This document shows positions 28,556 to 37,164 of a stretch of DNA of 64,000 nucleotides, in pieces. The notes beneath the pieces were generated by a model. It was not told the origin of the DNA, made no database searches, and saw nothing but the letters and a program-made list of their open reading frames with translations. Positions within the stretch are counted from its first letter, which is position 1. The number at the start of each line of letters is the position of its first letter. Made by a program: the position numbers and the translations under genes. This DNA is from SXXK01 sp046074645 (GTDB lineage Bacteria > Planctomycetota > Planctomycetia > Planctomycetales > Planctomycetaceae): the NCBI GenBank assembly GCA_046074645.1, contig JBJTOP010000227.1, positions 1-64,000 on the forward strand. Reading direction: 5' to 3'.

Positions 28556-29845
28556 ATGGATGCTCGCACGCTGTTTTGGGGTGTTGTTTTTGCAGCCATG
28601 ACGTGGCTGCAGTCGGCAGTTTCCGTCGGTGCGGAAAAGCACGAAACAGCAAATTTTCTTGTGATGGCCGCAGACAAGCAGGTGGCTGAGAAGGTTGCGA
28701 TGGCGGCAGAGCAGTACCGAAAGGAACTGGCTGTCTACTGGCTTGGCCGCCCCATGCCCAACTGGAGCCGCCCCTGTCGGGTGTCGGTGAATGTGGGGGC
28801 ACTCGGAGCGGGGGGGCAAACGACGTTTCAGTTTGTGAACGGCGAAGTGATCAACTGGCGGATGTCAGTGCAGGGCAGTCTGGAGCGGATTCTGGATTCC
28901 GTGATTCCACACGAAGTGAATCACACGATTTTTGCCAGTCACTTTCGGCGGCCGCTGCCGCGCTGGGCCGATGAGGGAGCAGCAACTCTGTTCGAGCACG
29001 AGTCCGAGAAGATGAAGCAGCTGCATCTGCTCAATCAGGTGATCCGTAATCAGGACCAGCATTTTTCTCTGCGTGAATTGCTTTCAATGAAGGACTATCC
29101 GGAAGATCCGCGTCGAATGCTGACCTTGTACGCTCAGGGCTTCACACTCGTGGATTTCCTGGTGCAGCAGAAGGGCCAGAAGGTGTATCTGCAGCTCTTG
29201 AATGCTGCGGAGGCAGAGGGCTGGGAAGAGGCGATTCGCAGCCATTTTGATCACGCGGGCATAGCGGCCCTCGAACGCAACTGGCGCGGCTGGGTGCTGG
29301 CAGGTCGTCCGCGATTGCTGGAGGGCAGCGAAACGCTTCTGGCCGACACTTCGGAGCCCCTGGCTGGGGACATTCAGAAACCCGTGGCAGTGGCGGCGGG
29401 TAAGAATTTGGCGGTGCAGCCGCGGGCGATTGTGCGTTCGCAGAGTCCGGATTCGGAGAAGTCGACAGCGGATTCAGCTTCTGTCGGGACAACGGCAGCC
29501 GCGAAGGCGCCGGCGAGGCGAACTCCGCCGCAGGGTTTTCGGGCAGCCTCGTTTGAGGCTCCCCGACCGCAGCCGACTCAGCCGACGACGCAGGCCGTCG
29601 GCGTTAAGAAGGGCGCCGCTTGCGAACCGCTGGGTGATTCTGAAGCAGTTGGGGAAGCATGGTTTGAGGAGACGAAGCGACCGACGAGCGGAGCGGGCTC
29701 TGATGCGGACCCCTTTTCGCAATCTCGCGACGGGGCGTTTGTGCCGACGAGTCATGTGAATCTTCAGGAAGAGAGTGAACGCAGGGATCCGGACGACGAT
29801 ACTCCGTCGTGGGCCGGATTCCCGGGGTCTGTGAAGTTGTTCTGA
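28556..29845 (+). CDS. Secreted zinc-metalloprotease-like protein (HExxH)
   Basis: 429 residues. Residues 1-26 form a signal peptide. The catalytic pattern H119-E-V-N-H123 (IPHEVNHTIF), followed 17 residues later by DEGAAT with E140, matches gluzincin-like peptidases of the peptidase_MA/DUF1570 kind, where the glutamate is the third zinc ligand. Residues 160-280 complete a helical domain. Residues 280-429 form a low-complexity Pro/Ala/Ser/Thr tail with no fold. Peptidase activity is plausible but not shown. An intrinsic terminator lies about 100 bp downstream. Confidence 0.7.
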   Translation: MDARTLFWGVVFAAMTWLQSAVSVGAEKHETANFLVMAADKQVAEKVAMAAEQYRKELAVYWLGRPMPNWSRPCRVSVNVGALGAGGQTTFQFVNGEVINWRMSVQGSLERILDSVIPHEVNHTIFASHFRRPLPRWADEGAATLFEHESEKMKQLHLLNQVIRNQDQHFSLRELLSMKDYPEDPRRMLTLYAQGFTLVDFLVQQKGQKVYLQLLNAAEAEGWEEAIRSHFDHAGIAALERNWRGWVLAGRPRLLEGSETLLADTSEPLAGDIQKPVAVAAGKNLAVQPRAIVRSQSPDSEKSTADSASVGTTAAAKAPARRTPPQGFRAASFEAPRPQPTQPTTQAVGVKKGAACEPLGDSEAVGEAWFEETKRPTSGAGSDADPFSQSRDGAFVPTSHVNLQEESERRDPDDDTPSWAGFPGSVKLF

Positions 29846-29947
29846 CTTCAGGCATTCGCAGCCGGGGCTGGTGACGTAGCTGCTGGCGGCGAAGCGGATC
29901 GTGCCTTTCCTTTCGCGATTTGCTGTGTGCCGGACTCTGTTCACGAC

Positions 29948-29996
29948 GGGCGGTTCATCGAAACCCGCAACGATGAGCCGCCCGCTTTCCTTTTTG
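29948..29996 (+). terminator. Rho-independent terminator
   Basis: A 13-bp stem (GGGCGGTTCATCG with CGATGAGCCGCCC, one G:U pair) and a ten-base loop are followed by CTTTCCTTTTT. It lies about 100 bp after the secreted metalloprotease-like gene and is correctly oriented to end its transcript. It is the clearest intrinsic terminator I found in the window. Confidence 0.8.
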
Positions 29997-30025
29997 GGGC
30001 ATGGGCAACGTGAAACAGCGGCTGA

Positions 30026-30460
30026 TCAGCGGTTGATGAGAAATGTGGCGACGTGTCCGAGGAATTGTCTGAGCACATCTGATGCGTCTGCGGCGAAGCC
30101 GCATTCGTCGATCGCCTGGTTCATCAGGAGCATCCAGCGATCACGGGCGGCGTGAGTAATTGAGAAGTGGCCATGTCGAGCGCGCAGAGCCGGGTGGCCT
30201 CGTTTTTCCAGATAGTCCTGCGGACCACCGAAGCGAAACGTCAGAAACATTCGCAGTCGCTCTTCAGCGCCCTGAAGGTCTTCAGGTGGATACATGGGGC
30301 CGAGGAGATCATCGGTGGGGATGCGGCGGTAGAAGGCGGCAGTCAGTCGCTGAATACCGTCGGTGCCGAGCACTGCGTGCAGATTGTTTTCGGTGACCGG
30401 GGAGTTGGGTGAGGGGTCTTTCACGGCAGAAATCGATGTTGCGGGTGTGTGATTTTGCAT
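30026..30460 (-). CDS. Truncated hemoglobin, group II (TrHbO-like)
   Basis: 144 residues from ATG 30460. A 2-on-2 globin. The proximal F8 histidine is H96 in RHGHFSI. The tryptophan at G8, typical of group II, is W109 in RDRWMLL. The B10 tyrosine is Y44 in AAFYRRIP. The core segment FLTFRFGGPQDY matches the E-F region of TrHbO. An N-terminal tail of about 25 residues is disordered. Group II globins bind oxygen tightly and may detoxify NO or peroxide. Transcription is divergent from the VOC gene, with the two start codons 54 bases apart. Confidence 0.85.
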   Translation of the reverse strand: MQNHTPATSISAVKDPSPNSPVTENNLHAVLGTDGIQRLTAAFYRRIPTDDLLGPMYPPEDLQGAEERLRMFLTFRFGGPQDYLEKRGHPALRARHGHFSITHAARDRWMLLMNQAIDECGFAADASDVLRQFLGHVATFLINR

Positions 30461-30514
30461 TCGAGGACGATGTTCCGTAACATATCCGCCATGGATGTTG
30501 AGGGGAATCAACGT

Positions 30515-31171
30515 ATGCGGAAGTTTGTCAGCAGCATCGATCATCTTGTCATCACCGCTCCCACGCTCGAATCCGGAGTTTGCTGGATCGAGCAGCAGCT
30601 TGGCTGTTCGCTGCAGCAGGGTGGTCAGCACCCACGAATGGGAACCCATAATCGACTGCTGAGGATCGGTCGCGACTGTTATCTGGAAGTGATTGCGATC
30701 GATCCCGCCGCGGCGGCCCCGGCACAGCCGAGATGGTTTGGACTGGATCAACCTTCGGCACCCTGCGTGCCGAGACTGTCAACGTGGGTCATGCGAACCA
30801 GCCACATTCACGAAGTGGCGCGCCTGAGCCCGGCAGAACTCGGACCAGTTCAATCCATGCAGCGGGGTGATCTTGAGTGGTTGATTACGATCCCTGAGGA
30901 CGGGGAGTGTCGATTGAACGGTACTCTGCCGCCCCTGATCCAGTGGCAAACTTCGTTTCTGCCCGCCAGTCGTCTGCCCGAGTCCACCGTGGAACTGCAA
31001 AGACTGGAACTGCGTCACGCGAGGATCGCGGAGCTGGAACGCTGGTATGAAGCGGCAGGCTTCAGCGGGCCGCTGGACCTGATTGCGGTTCGTTCAGGTG
31101 AACCTGCAGGCTTGACTGCCGTTCTGCGGCGAGTGGATGGGAGGGAATTGCGACTGGAGTCGCTTACATAG
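30515..31171 (+). CDS. VOC/glyoxalase-like domain protein
   Basis: 218 residues from ATG 30515, which has GAGGGG about ten bases upstream; earlier in-frame ATGs at 30491 and 30449-30472 lack such a site. The start FVSSIDHLVITAPTLESGVCW is the opening beta-alpha unit of the vicinal-oxygen-chelate fold, and GTHNRLLRIGRDCYLEVIAID supplies the next strands, as in the glyoxalase-3-like family. The C-terminal half repeats the fold weakly. A metal-dependent isomerase or lyase is possible but the substrate is unknown. It diverges from the globin gene. Confidence 0.7.
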   Translation: MRKFVSSIDHLVITAPTLESGVCWIEQQLGCSLQQGGQHPRMGTHNRLLRIGRDCYLEVIAIDPAAAAPAQPRWFGLDQPSAPCVPRLSTWVMRTSHIHEVARLSPAELGPVQSMQRGDLEWLITIPEDGECRLNGTLPPLIQWQTSFLPASRLPESTVELQRLELRHARIAELERWYEAAGFSGPLDLIAVRSGEPAGLTAVLRRVDGRELRLESLT

Positions 31172-31389
31172 GTTGCCAGAGCTGCGTGAGGCGGGGCGGA
31201 TTTTCCCGGGGGTCCGATGTGATTGGAGCCGTCGCGTGGATGACCGGGCGGTATTTTCACCAAGAGGAACTCGATGTTCTGCAGGAAACTCCAGCTCAAA
31301 CCGAACTCGACACACGGCACCACCTGACAATAATATGCATAGTCCCGCATTCCCCCAATCTTCAACGGCTTTCAGCCAGGCGGACGCTC

Positions 31390-33756
31390 ATGAGATGCCC
31401 CATCACAATTTCAACCTTTGCTCCGACTTTTTGGGCTCGGAAGTGCCGGTTTTCCTTGTTTTTCTGCGTCCTGACAATGTTGTGGCTGGTGCAGAGTTCA
31501 TCGACGGTACTGGCCAGTTTGGTTCAGTCAGCGGATGAACCTCCGGTATCGGCGGACGAGTCGCAGCCGGCGAACGGAGGATTACGGGACGAATCTGATC
31601 AGCTGGATCCGGGAAACAAGGATGCGATTGCCTGGTACATGGCCGGCCAGAAGGCGCTTCGAGGAGGCAAGCTGGACGAGGCTGTGGAGGCATTCAAAAA
31701 GTCCGGTGAGGCGGATCCGAAGTCGGCGGTTCCGGTTCGCGCTTTGGCCACCGTGTTGTTTCGCCAGGGGAGTGTTGAAGAGGGGCTGCGGACGGCCAAC
31801 AAGGCCATCACGATGGATCAGGACGATTTCCAGACGCGTCTGGAACTTGCAGTCCTGCTGGGTTCCAACGGTCGCCTGCCGGACGCTGCTGCCTTGATTG
31901 AACAGGCCGTGAAGAGTGCTCGTCTGAAGCGTGAATCTGCTGATTTCGTGCGTGTTCACCAGGTTCGTGGTGCAGTGATGCTGCAGATGCGAAATCAAAA
32001 CGCGGCTTCAGAAAGTTTTGAAGTGCTGCTGTCAGCGTTGGAAAAGCCGGAGGATTTTGGCTTATCGACGGAGGAACACAGCCGGATGCTGAAGAATCGT
32101 GGTACCAGTTATGAAACTGTTGGCCGCGTGCTTCTGGAATCGGGCAGGACTGCACCTGCGATCACAGCATTCACAGCCATGGGCCGCCTTCAGAAAGGTG
32201 CTCCGGGTGAACATAACCTGCTGCTTGCCCGGGCATTTTTCCAGCAGGACAAGCTGGAGGACTGCGAAGCCAATCTGGGCAAGTACTTTGACACTGGTCG
32301 TCGCAGCCCTGAGTCGCTGACTCTGCTGCGAGATCTTTATGAAAACACCAATCGCCGCGGACAGCTTGCAAAACGACTTGAAGAGCTGGCAGGGAACGCG
32401 GATCAGCCAGGTCCGGTGCGGCTGTTTCTGGGTCAGCTGCTGCTTGATGAGGGCAAGCCGAATGAAGCGGCGGAAGTCTTTCAGCTGGTGCTGGATACGA
32501 CCAACGAGGCAGATGCGAATCTGGGGATGGTGCGAGTGGAGATTGCCCGAAGAGACTCGGCGGCCGTGATTGCGGCGTTGAATCGTGCGGCCCGCGCCCG
32601 AATCACACCAGCAGAATTCGCACCGCTGGTCAACAGCCTGACCACCGTGGATGAGTTTGGCAAGGCCACAATTGCGGAGTGTGTGAAGACCTTCAATGAT
32701 CAGCCTGGGGATCTGGAACCGGCAGTCACGTGGTTTTGTTCTCAGGTTGCCGGCGAGCTGGAGCTGGAGAAGGAGCAGGCTGACCTGCTCAAGGCCACTC
32801 TGGAGCTGGAGCCCGACGGCGAGCTGCTTCTGGATACTCTGGACAAATACGGCGTCAGTCAGCTCCAGCAGGGCGAGGGAAAGCTGGCTGTTCGCATCTT
32901 CGAGCAGCTGTTGGCGCAGCCTGGTCTTGCTCCTGGAGCCCGTGTGAATACGCTTTTCAGGCTTTCGATTGCCTACGGTATGAACGATGATCTCAAGTCT
33001 GCCCGTCGAGCGCTCAACGAGGCGCTCAGGATGGTTCCCAATGAACCGCAGCTGCTGGCTCGACTGGCACTGATTGAAGCCGAGGAGGGTCGATTCGAGC
33101 AGGCGGAAGCCATTCTGATTCAGGCGATAGGGGCTCTGCAGCAGATGGGGAATCAGGAACAGCTCATCGAGACTCGCATCCGTCTTGCGGGCATTTATTT
33201 TATGATGCAGCGGTGGGATAGTGCTGTCGAGCAGTATCAGGCGGTGCTGGAGATGGAGGACCTGCCGAAAGCCACGCGAAGGCTGGCCCGAATGGGGCTT
33301 TCCAACGTGTGGACACAGAGCGGCGAAATGGCGAAGGGCGAGGCGATTCTGGAGGAGGTTTATCAGGAAGATCCGAATGACCCCGGGGTCAATAATGACC
33401 TTGGCTATCTGTATGCGGATCAGGGCAAGAAGCTGGAACAGGCCGAGAAGATGATTCGGATTGCGGTGGAGGCAGAAGGCGATAACCCATCCTACCTCGA
33501 CAGTCTCGGCTGGGTGCTCTTCAAGCTTGGACGCCTCAAAGAGGCGCTTGAATACCAGCAAAAGGCCGTGGCCATTCCGGACCACGACGATTCGACACTT
33601 CTTGAGCACCTTGGTGACATTCACGAGGGGCTGAAGCAGATGGATGAAGCTCGGAAGCAGTGGCAGCAGGCATTGGAACTGGAGCAGAAGGACAAGCGAC
33701 CGGACAAAAAAGTGATTGAACGGCTGGAAGGTAAGCTCAAGCCCGCCTCGAACTAA
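31390..33756 (+). CDS. Large exported TPR protein
   Basis: 788 residues from ATG 31390; the frame is open from 31186 but the signal sequence begins here. Residues 18-42 are a signal peptide or membrane anchor (FSLFFCVLTMLWLVQ). The rest is nearly all TPR-like helix pairs, including GKLDEAVEAFKKSGEADP, GKPNEAAEVFQLVLD, GRFEQAEAILIQAI and the well-conserved C-terminal set NDPGVNNDLGYLYADQGK and YLDSLGWVLFKLGRLKEAL. It resembles the repeat proteins of outer-membrane assembly or glycan export. It ends 17 bp before ruvB on the same strand, but a functional link is doubtful. Confidence 0.8.
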   Translation: MRCPITISTFAPTFWARKCRFSLFFCVLTMLWLVQSSSTVLASLVQSADEPPVSADESQPANGGLRDESDQLDPGNKDAIAWYMAGQKALRGGKLDEAVEAFKKSGEADPKSAVPVRALATVLFRQGSVEEGLRTANKAITMDQDDFQTRLELAVLLGSNGRLPDAAALIEQAVKSARLKRESADFVRVHQVRGAVMLQMRNQNAASESFEVLLSALEKPEDFGLSTEEHSRMLKNRGTSYETVGRVLLESGRTAPAITAFTAMGRLQKGAPGEHNLLLARAFFQQDKLEDCEANLGKYFDTGRRSPESLTLLRDLYENTNRRGQLAKRLEELAGNADQPGPVRLFLGQLLLDEGKPNEAAEVFQLVLDTTNEADANLGMVRVEIARRDSAAVIAALNRAARARITPAEFAPLVNSLTTVDEFGKATIAECVKTFNDQPGDLEPAVTWFCSQVAGELELEKEQADLLKATLELEPDGELLLDTLDKYGVSQLQQGEGKLAVRIFEQLLAQPGLAPGARVNTLFRLSIAYGMNDDLKSARRALNEALRMVPNEPQLLARLALIEAEEGRFEQAEAILIQAIGALQQMGNQEQLIETRIRLAGIYFMMQRWDSAVEQYQAVLEMEDLPKATRRLARMGLSNVWTQSGEMAKGEAILEEVYQEDPNDPGVNNDLGYLYADQGKKLEQAEKMIRIAVEAEGDNPSYLDSLGWVLFKLGRLKEALEYQQKAVAIPDHDDSTLLEHLGDIHEGLKQMDEARKQWQQALELEQKDKRPDKKVIERLEGKLKPASN

Positions 33757-33773
33757 GCCTCTGCAGGAATTCC

Positions 33774-34889
33774 ATGGCACGCAGGACAACGATCCGTCAG
33801 GATGATGATGCCGACGACGGTGAGGACCGAGCACCGCCTCCGAGCGGCGCCGGGGGTGCTCCGCGCGAGCAGGAGCGGATGGACGATGAACTGCGGCCAT
33901 CGCGTCTGGAGGATGTTGTTGGTCAGCGGGCAGTGGTGGAGCGTCTGTCGATTTTGCTGGAGGCCACGAAGAAGCGACGCGAGCCGCTGGGTCACCTGTT
34001 GCTGGATGGTCCTCCGGGACTTGGCAAAACAACTCTGGCGACAGTGATTCCGCGAGAGCTTGGCACGGAGATGCAGATAACAGCCGGGCCATCTTTGAGT
34101 GCTCCGAAGGACCTGCTGCCATATCTCACCAATGCCGGTCACGGGAGCGTTCTGTTTATTGATGAGATCCATCGAATGCCAGCTGCGGTTGAGGAGTTCA
34201 TTTATCCGGCGATGGAGGATTTTCGGGTCGATATCACTCTTGGCGACGGACTGAACGCCCGGACGATCAATATGAAGCTGCAGCAGTTCACGGTGATCGG
34301 CGCGACGACTCGGAGCGGCATGCTGACTGCGCCGCTGCGGGATCGGTTTGTGAATCGGGAGCATCTGGACTTTTACACGACGGAAGAGTTATCGACGATT
34401 GTGCGACGGAACGCGGGGAAGCTGCGTACTGTGATCGAGGATGAGGCGGCCCATGAGATTGCTTTGAGGGCACGTGGGACCCCGCGCAAGGCGAACAACT
34501 GGCTGCGATGGACTCGGGACTTCGCGGATGCTCGTGCCGACGGCCGAATTACCCTTGAAGTGGCTCGGGCGGCGTTGCGGATGAAGGGCGTGGATGCTGC
34601 GGGTCTGGAGGAGCAGGACCGGAGATACCTTGAGACGATAATTCGAGTCTTTGGGGGTGGTCCGGCGGGGGTTCAGGCGATTGGGCACACGATGAATCTT
34701 CCGGCAGATACGCTGGAGGATGAGGTGGAGCCGTATCTTTTGCGTGAGGGTTTCATTCAGAGGACGCCGCGTGGTCGGACGATCACATCGCGAGCACTTG
34801 CGCATCTGGAGTCATCAGGAGTGACATTGCGGGGTTTGCGTGCGCGGGATTTGCCGCCTGATCAGCCGGGATTGTTTCCGGAAGTCTGA
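33774..34889 (+). CDS. ruvB: Holliday junction branch migration helicase RuvB
   Basis: 371 residues. AAA+ motor that drives branch migration with RuvA. Walker A GPPGLGKT, Walker B LFIDEIHRM, sensor 1 IGATTRSG and the arginine finger region LRDRF are all present, followed by the winged-helix domain (FIQRTPRGR). It has an unusual acidic and glycine-rich N-terminal extension of about 35 residues before the RPSRLEDVVGQ start common to the family. ruvA and ruvC are not adjacent. It converges on the KAP NTPase gene, five bases apart. Confidence 0.93.
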   Translation: MARRTTIRQDDDADDGEDRAPPPSGAGGAPREQERMDDELRPSRLEDVVGQRAVVERLSILLEATKKRREPLGHLLLDGPPGLGKTTLATVIPRELGTEMQITAGPSLSAPKDLLPYLTNAGHGSVLFIDEIHRMPAAVEEFIYPAMEDFRVDITLGDGLNARTINMKLQQFTVIGATTRSGMLTAPLRDRFVNREHLDFYTTEELSTIVRRNAGKLRTVIEDEAAHEIALRARGTPRKANNWLRWTRDFADARADGRITLEVARAALRMKGVDAAGLEEQDRRYLETIIRVFGGGPAGVQAIGHTMNLPADTLEDEVEPYLLREGFIQRTPRGRTITSRALAHLESSGVTLRGLRARDLPPDQPGLFPEV

Positions 34890-34894
34890 GTCAT

Positions 34895-36418
34895 TCAGCC
34901 GGTACCGAGTCCTCTGTCGAAGGCTTCGAGTTCTCTGGCGTAGGCATCAGCGACGGTTTCGAGTGTCACGCGGCTGATTTTCCATGACGGCTGGTCTTCA
35001 GTGGCGCGGTTGCAGTGTGCAGTGAGGAGTTGGTAGAGGAAGCGAAAGAGGTGCCTTGGGACGCGAAGGCGTGCGAATTTCCGGATGAGGTCATCGCGGG
35101 AGATTTCGTCAGCGAAGAAGTCTCGGATGGTGAGATCAGGTCGAGCGGCGAGTGCGGTGGCGGGATTATCGGCGAGGCAGGCGCGGATGCGATTGGTGGC
35201 CATATCAAAGAGGGATTCGCCGGTCCATTCGAGGGAATTGATGAGGTTTTGTTTATCGAGTCTTGAGCGTTCGTAGAATTCTTTTTCTTCGCGGCTGAGG
35301 AAGAAGACAACATCTCGGGGTAGCAGCATTTTGAAGCCGATGCCGGGATGTTTGAGGAATTTGTTGTCGAACATGGACCAGAGGAAGTCTCGCATGCGTT
35401 CGGCGGAGCCGTTGATGAGGTGTGGTTCATCGACGCGATCGACGAGCACGATGATGCTTGACCAGCCGAGAGGTTTGAGGAATCGCTGGAGTTTGGCGAG
35501 GAGTTCGTAGCGGTCATCGCTGCGGTCGCGGGAGGGGATTGGCTGATCGTCGATTTCAGCGGCGGGAAAGCTGTTGAGAATTTGTCGGAGTGCAACTGGG
35601 CTGTGGTCGATGATGCGGATTTGTCGGGCGGTCTGGCGGGCGCGGAACCAGAGCGAGAGTGATCTTTGGAGCCAGGGGAACGAGGCGATGGCGATGATGA
35701 GCCAGAGCCACCATGTTTTGAGTGACGCGAGGATACTGGAGGGGTTGGAGGTTGCGTTTCGAAGTGCGAAGGCGGCGCAGCAGAGGGTGATGAGGAATCC
35801 GAGCCAGCATCTCCAGCGGGCGAAGGGGGCGGAGTATCCGATGTGTTTGCGGAGCGTTTGCCAGCGGCGGGCGTGAGCCTGATCGGAGGATTGATCGTAG
35901 AAGGCGGCGAGCAGGAGAAGGTCGCGTTTGCGCTGCCGGGGCATTGCTTTGAGCGTTTGCTGAGAGAGGGCGGGGTCAGCGGCGGCCTGATCGAGCAGTG
36001 CGGAGCAGAGTCGGCGCGTGCAGAGCGTGAGGATGGCGTCCATGTGGTCCCAGAGTCGCCATTCGCGGAGCGCATTATCCGGGTGTCTGCGGCGACCGCG
36101 AAGGCGATCGCGGAAGGCATCGAGGAATGGGTTGAGATCGTCATAGCTGATGACGAATGCACGTTCGGAGGGAAATTGCTGATTGTGGTCGTTGAGTGCT
36201 TTGATGAGCTGCAGGCGGATGGCCGTTTTGCCGGCCCCTTTTTCGCCGAAGACAACAGCGGTACTGGGGTTACGGCAGTCACCGAGGACTTTATCCCAGG
36301 CGGGATGGTGGATGGTTTCGGCGCAGTGCTGCTGGAAGATGTGATCAGACTGGGCATCTTCCTGACTGAAGGGATTGAGCCGTACACCGTAGTGTTCGAG
36401 GAATTGCTGGAGCTTCAT
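34895..36418 (-). CDS. KAP-like membrane P-loop NTPase
   Basis: 507 residues. Walker A is FGEKGAGKTA (57-66) and Walker B is IIVLVDRVD (322-330). Between them sit two hydrophobic helices, about 203-219 and 235-250, so the ATPase domain is interrupted by a membrane hairpin. That arrangement is the hallmark of the KAP family, of which bacterial members are membrane-bound signalling or defence ATPases. The C-terminal 150 residues are helical and charged. It diverges from the YbjN-like gene over a 293-bp spacer. The family call rests on motif order and is not certain. Confidence 0.65.
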   Translation of the reverse strand: MKLQQFLEHYGVRLNPFSQEDAQSDHIFQQHCAETIHHPAWDKVLGDCRNPSTAVVFGEKGAGKTAIRLQLIKALNDHNQQFPSERAFVISYDDLNPFLDAFRDRLRGRRRHPDNALREWRLWDHMDAILTLCTRRLCSALLDQAAADPALSQQTLKAMPRQRKRDLLLLAAFYDQSSDQAHARRWQTLRKHIGYSAPFARWRCWLGFLITLCCAAFALRNATSNPSSILASLKTWWLWLIIAIASFPWLQRSLSLWFRARQTARQIRIIDHSPVALRQILNSFPAAEIDDQPIPSRDRSDDRYELLAKLQRFLKPLGWSSIIVLVDRVDEPHLINGSAERMRDFLWSMFDNKFLKHPGIGFKMLLPRDVVFFLSREEKEFYERSRLDKQNLINSLEWTGESLFDMATNRIRACLADNPATALAARPDLTIRDFFADEISRDDLIRKFARLRVPRHLFRFLYQLLTAHCNRATEDQPSWKISRVTLETVADAYARELEAFDRGLGTG

Positions 36419-36711
36419 GTGGTTGCCAGTTCCGTGAAGGAGCCGGGGCAGCAGATTGCTGAGCTGCGCAAATCGCCGGGTCTGCCCGCTTTCTCAATGA
36501 TAGCACTGCGGGAGGAGTATTGTGTGAGGATGCTTCATGGCGGGCGATTTTCCCAAAAGAAGTGCGTGCAGAGAGGATTTCTGTTGATCTGCTGATTTGC
36601 GTTTTCCTGTCAAAATTTCATCTGTGAAGGCTGAAATCTGATCGGCCCGCTGCGTCATTGATATTGAACCGCTGGGGTTCGAGTTTCATTTACTTTCAGG
36701 GAGAACGAAAA

Positions 36712-37104
36712 ATGTCCAAGAGCAGTCGTATCGAAAAAATCCGCAGTTGGCTGGCGAATGAGGGCTACGCACCGAAGATTGATGGTGACGGTGACATTGT
36801 CATCAAGATCGAAGGAGGTACTTACTGTGTGATCCTGGAAGATGGCGACGAAGAGTTCTATCGGCTTGTTTATCCATCATTCTGGTCGATTGACAGTGAA
36901 ACCGAGCGACAGCAGGTTGTCCGTGCCGCCGAAGCGGCAACTGGAAAGACGAAAGTGGCCAAGGTGTTTGTTGTGAAGCAGAACACGTGGGCGAGTATTG
37001 AGTTGTTTCTGTCTTCAGCGGACGAGTTTAGTCGTACGTTCCGCCGTTCGGTGAGTGCTCTTCAGGCAAGCATCAGGAATTTTCGGGAGGCAATGGCTGG
37101 CTGA
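36712..37104 (+). CDS. YbjN-like sensory regulator/chaperone-fold protein
   Basis: 130 residues from ATG 36712, preceded by CAGGGAGA. The sequence (KIRSWLANEGYAPKIDGDGDI, then a strand with GGTYCVILE and a helix ERQQVVRAAEAATGKTKVAKV) fits the YbjN/T3SS-chaperone-like fold. These small cytoplasmic proteins bind partner proteins. It is transcribed away from the KAP-like NTPase and may be its partner, but nothing proves that. Confidence 0.55.
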   Translation: MSKSSRIEKIRSWLANEGYAPKIDGDGDIVIKIEGGTYCVILEDGDEEFYRLVYPSFWSIDSETERQQVVRAAEAATGKTKVAKVFVVKQNTWASIELFLSSADEFSRTFRRSVSALQASIRNFREAMAG

Positions 37105-37106
37105 AC

Positions 37107-37155
37107 AGCTCAGTGGCTCAGTGGCTCAGCAGGTCAGCAGGTCAGCTGGCCTGCT
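37107..37155. repeat. Short direct-repeat stutter between genes
   Basis: Overlapping CAGTGGCT and CAGGTCAG words are repeated in tandem (CAGTGGCTCAGTGGCTCAG, then CAGGTCAGCAGGTCAG) between the convergent YbjN-like and mutL genes. Similar filler appears near 1393-1436 and 53419-53492. Confidence 0.6.
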
Positions 37156-37164
37156 GATGGCTGA

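Noticed and set aside
28246..28677. Minus-strand frame of 143 codons between the heme protein and the metalloprotease-like gene
   Set aside because: It runs into the next gene on the other strand, has cysteine-rich nonsense-like sequence in its first half and no recognisable ribosome site. The last 40 residues look slightly protein-like, but that is not enough to call a gene.
30002..30017. Possible parS site (ACGTGAAACA half)
   Set aside because: Only the right half matches the TGTTTCACGTGAAACA consensus; the left half keeps two of six bases. A similar half-site at 48441-48450 lies inside a coding gene. Both look like chance.
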